In this document: positions 31,210-32,060 of the stretch, in pieces
Position numbering within the stretch: the first letter of the stretch is position 1
Layout: every line of letters begins with the position of its first letter
Source: Bradyrhizobium manausense
GTDB lineage: Bacteria > Pseudomonadota > Alphaproteobacteria > Rhizobiales > Xanthobacteraceae
Length of the DNA stretch: 32,060 nt
Assembly (NCBI RefSeq): GCF_001440035.1
Contig: NZ_LJYG01000090.1
Coordinates: 90,840-122,899, forward strand
Direction of reading: 5' to 3'
Notes under the pieces: model-generated
What the model was told of the DNA's origin: nothing
What the model saw: the letters and a program-made list of their open reading frames with translations, nothing else
Database searches by the model: none
Translations under genes and position numbers: made by a program

Positions 31210-32060
31210 ATGAAAGCACTATCTTGCATCGCCGCTCTCGCGGTCCTCGTCACCGGTTCAGCTCTCGCGCAGACGCCGCCGCAGACCTCGACGAAGAAAG
31301 TCGAGGGCACCGACAATGTCTACATCTTCCGCTATGGCGGCCATCAGTCGATGTTCGTGGTGACTCCGAAAGGCGTGATCGCGACCGACCCGATCTCCTA
31401 TTTGCGTCCGGCAAAGCCCTATATTGACGCGATCAAGGCCGTGACCGACAAGCCGATCAAATACGTCATCTACAGCCACCACCATTACGATCACATCGCC
31501 GGCGGCCAGCCGTTCAAGGATCTCGGCGCCACCTTTATCGCGCATCGCCGCACCAAGGAGCGGCTGCTCGAGCTGAAGAAGCAGAATTCGCTTTTAGCCG
31601 ATGTCGTGATGCCGGAGCAGTTGGTCGACAACCAGAAGATCATCACGCTCGGCGGCACCACGCTGGAGCTCGACTATGTCGGCCGCAACCATTCCGACAA
31701 TTCGCTGGTGATGCGGCTGCCGAAGGAGAAAATCATCTTCGTGGTCGACTTCGCGCCGATCGAATCCGTCCAGTTCCGCAACATTCCAGATAACGCCTCG
31801 CCGCTGGAATATATCGGCTCGCTGAAGAAGCTGGCCTCGCTCGATTGGGAGCGGATGATCCCCGGCCATCCCAGCGCCGGCGGCCGGCTCGGCACCAAGA
31901 AGGACGTCGAGGACGACATTGCCTACATGGAGGATCTCTCGGCGGAGGTGAAGAAAGCCGCCGATGCCGGCAAGTGCATCGACACCGCGATGAAGGAAGT
32001 GAAGCTGCCGAAATACGAGAAATGGGCGAACTACGAGGCGGGCCTGCCCGCCAATGTCGA
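31210..32060 (+). CDS. Secreted MBL-fold metallo-hydrolase, 3' end missing
   Basis: Start of a metallo-beta-lactamase-fold hydrolase; 283 codons are visible and the frame stays open to the window edge. A signal peptide (MKALSCIAALAVLVTGSALA, cleaved before QTPPQ) sends it to the periplasm. Metal ligands fit the superfamily: HHHYDH at 90-95 (HxHxDH), His161 (GRNHSDN), Asp180 (VVDFAP) and His220 (MIPGHPS). It starts at the ATG at 31210 with only a weak purine-rich site (AGAAAG). Close relatives are annotated only as MBL fold metallo-hydrolases; some handle quinone, glutathione or lactone substrates. Without the C-terminus and context the reaction cannot be named. It is unlikely to be a true beta-lactamase given this motif spacing and the length. 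Confidence 0.9.
   Translation, partial: MKALSCIAALAVLVTGSALAQTPPQTSTKKVEGTDNVYIFRYGGHQSMFVVTPKGVIATDPISYLRPAKPYIDAIKAVTDKPIKYVIYSHHHYDHIAGGQPFKDLGATFIAHRRTKERLLELKKQNSLLADVVMPEQLVDNQKIITLGGTTLELDYVGRNHSDNSLVMRLPKEKIIFVVDFAPIESVQFRNIPDNASPLEYIGSLKKLASLDWERMIPGHPSAGGRLGTKKDVEDDIAYMEDLSAEVKKAADAGKCIDTAMKEVKLPKYEKWANYEAGLPANV

Overview
The window reads as ordinary chromosome from a high-GC alphaproteobacterium, most probably Bradyrhizobium or a close relative. This is inferred from GC-rich codon use, families common in that group, intergenic palindromic repeats of the type scattered through Bradyrhizobium genomes, and two exact matches to the sigma-EcfG general-stress promoter of Alphaproteobacteria. 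No tRNA, rRNA, CRISPR array, transposase, integrase or phage gene was seen.

Layout. 1-1265: the 3' part of a branched-chain amino-acid/amide-type ABC solute-binding protein. 1.7-4.4 kb: a microprotein, a Gfo/Idh/MocA oxidoreductase, a short RlpA-like protein behind an EcfG-type promoter, and a CmcJ/AsaB-type oxygenase. 4.75-8.2 kb: a secreted Tyr/Gly-rich protein diverging from the overlapping glycogen genes glgC-glgA. 8.3-10.9 kb: a DOPA-dioxygenase-like enzyme, a 59-residue protein, and a type-B carboxylesterase homologue whose nucleophilic serine is glycine. 11.1-15.3 kb: an RND efflux pump (lipoprotein adaptor plus permease). 15.5-17.9 kb: an NTF2-like protein, a SulP anion transporter with STAS domain, and a small conserved protein.

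18.2-20.9 kb: an 895-residue fusion of a Baeyer-Villiger monooxygenase and a hormone-sensitive-lipase-type esterase, suggesting ketone to ester to acid plus alcohol in one chain. 21.0-23.1 kb: five microprotein genes and a second, lipoprotein RlpA; two of the microproteins have EcfG-type promoter matches. 23.3-26.2 kb: a BlaI-type repressor and an M56 (BlaR1-like) membrane metallopeptidase, overlapping by 20 bp. The periplasmic part of the peptidase appears built from two DUF3471-like repeats and a VHL-beta-like domain set between two copies of an unnamed ~85-residue domain. 26.4-30.6 kb: an SfcA-type malic enzyme and a large MscS-type channel separated by a long palindromic repeat. 31.2 kb to the end: a secreted metallo-beta-lactamase-fold hydrolase cut by the window edge.

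Most worth a second look are the M56 ectodomain and the operator-like motif shared between its operon and the neighbouring microprotein gene; the monooxygenase-esterase fusion, whose fingerprint histidine is phenylalanine; the serine-less carboxylesterase; and the EcfG-type promoters in front of cell-envelope and microprotein genes. Several starts are placed downstream of the longest possible start because a ribosome binding site, signal peptide or promoter requires it.
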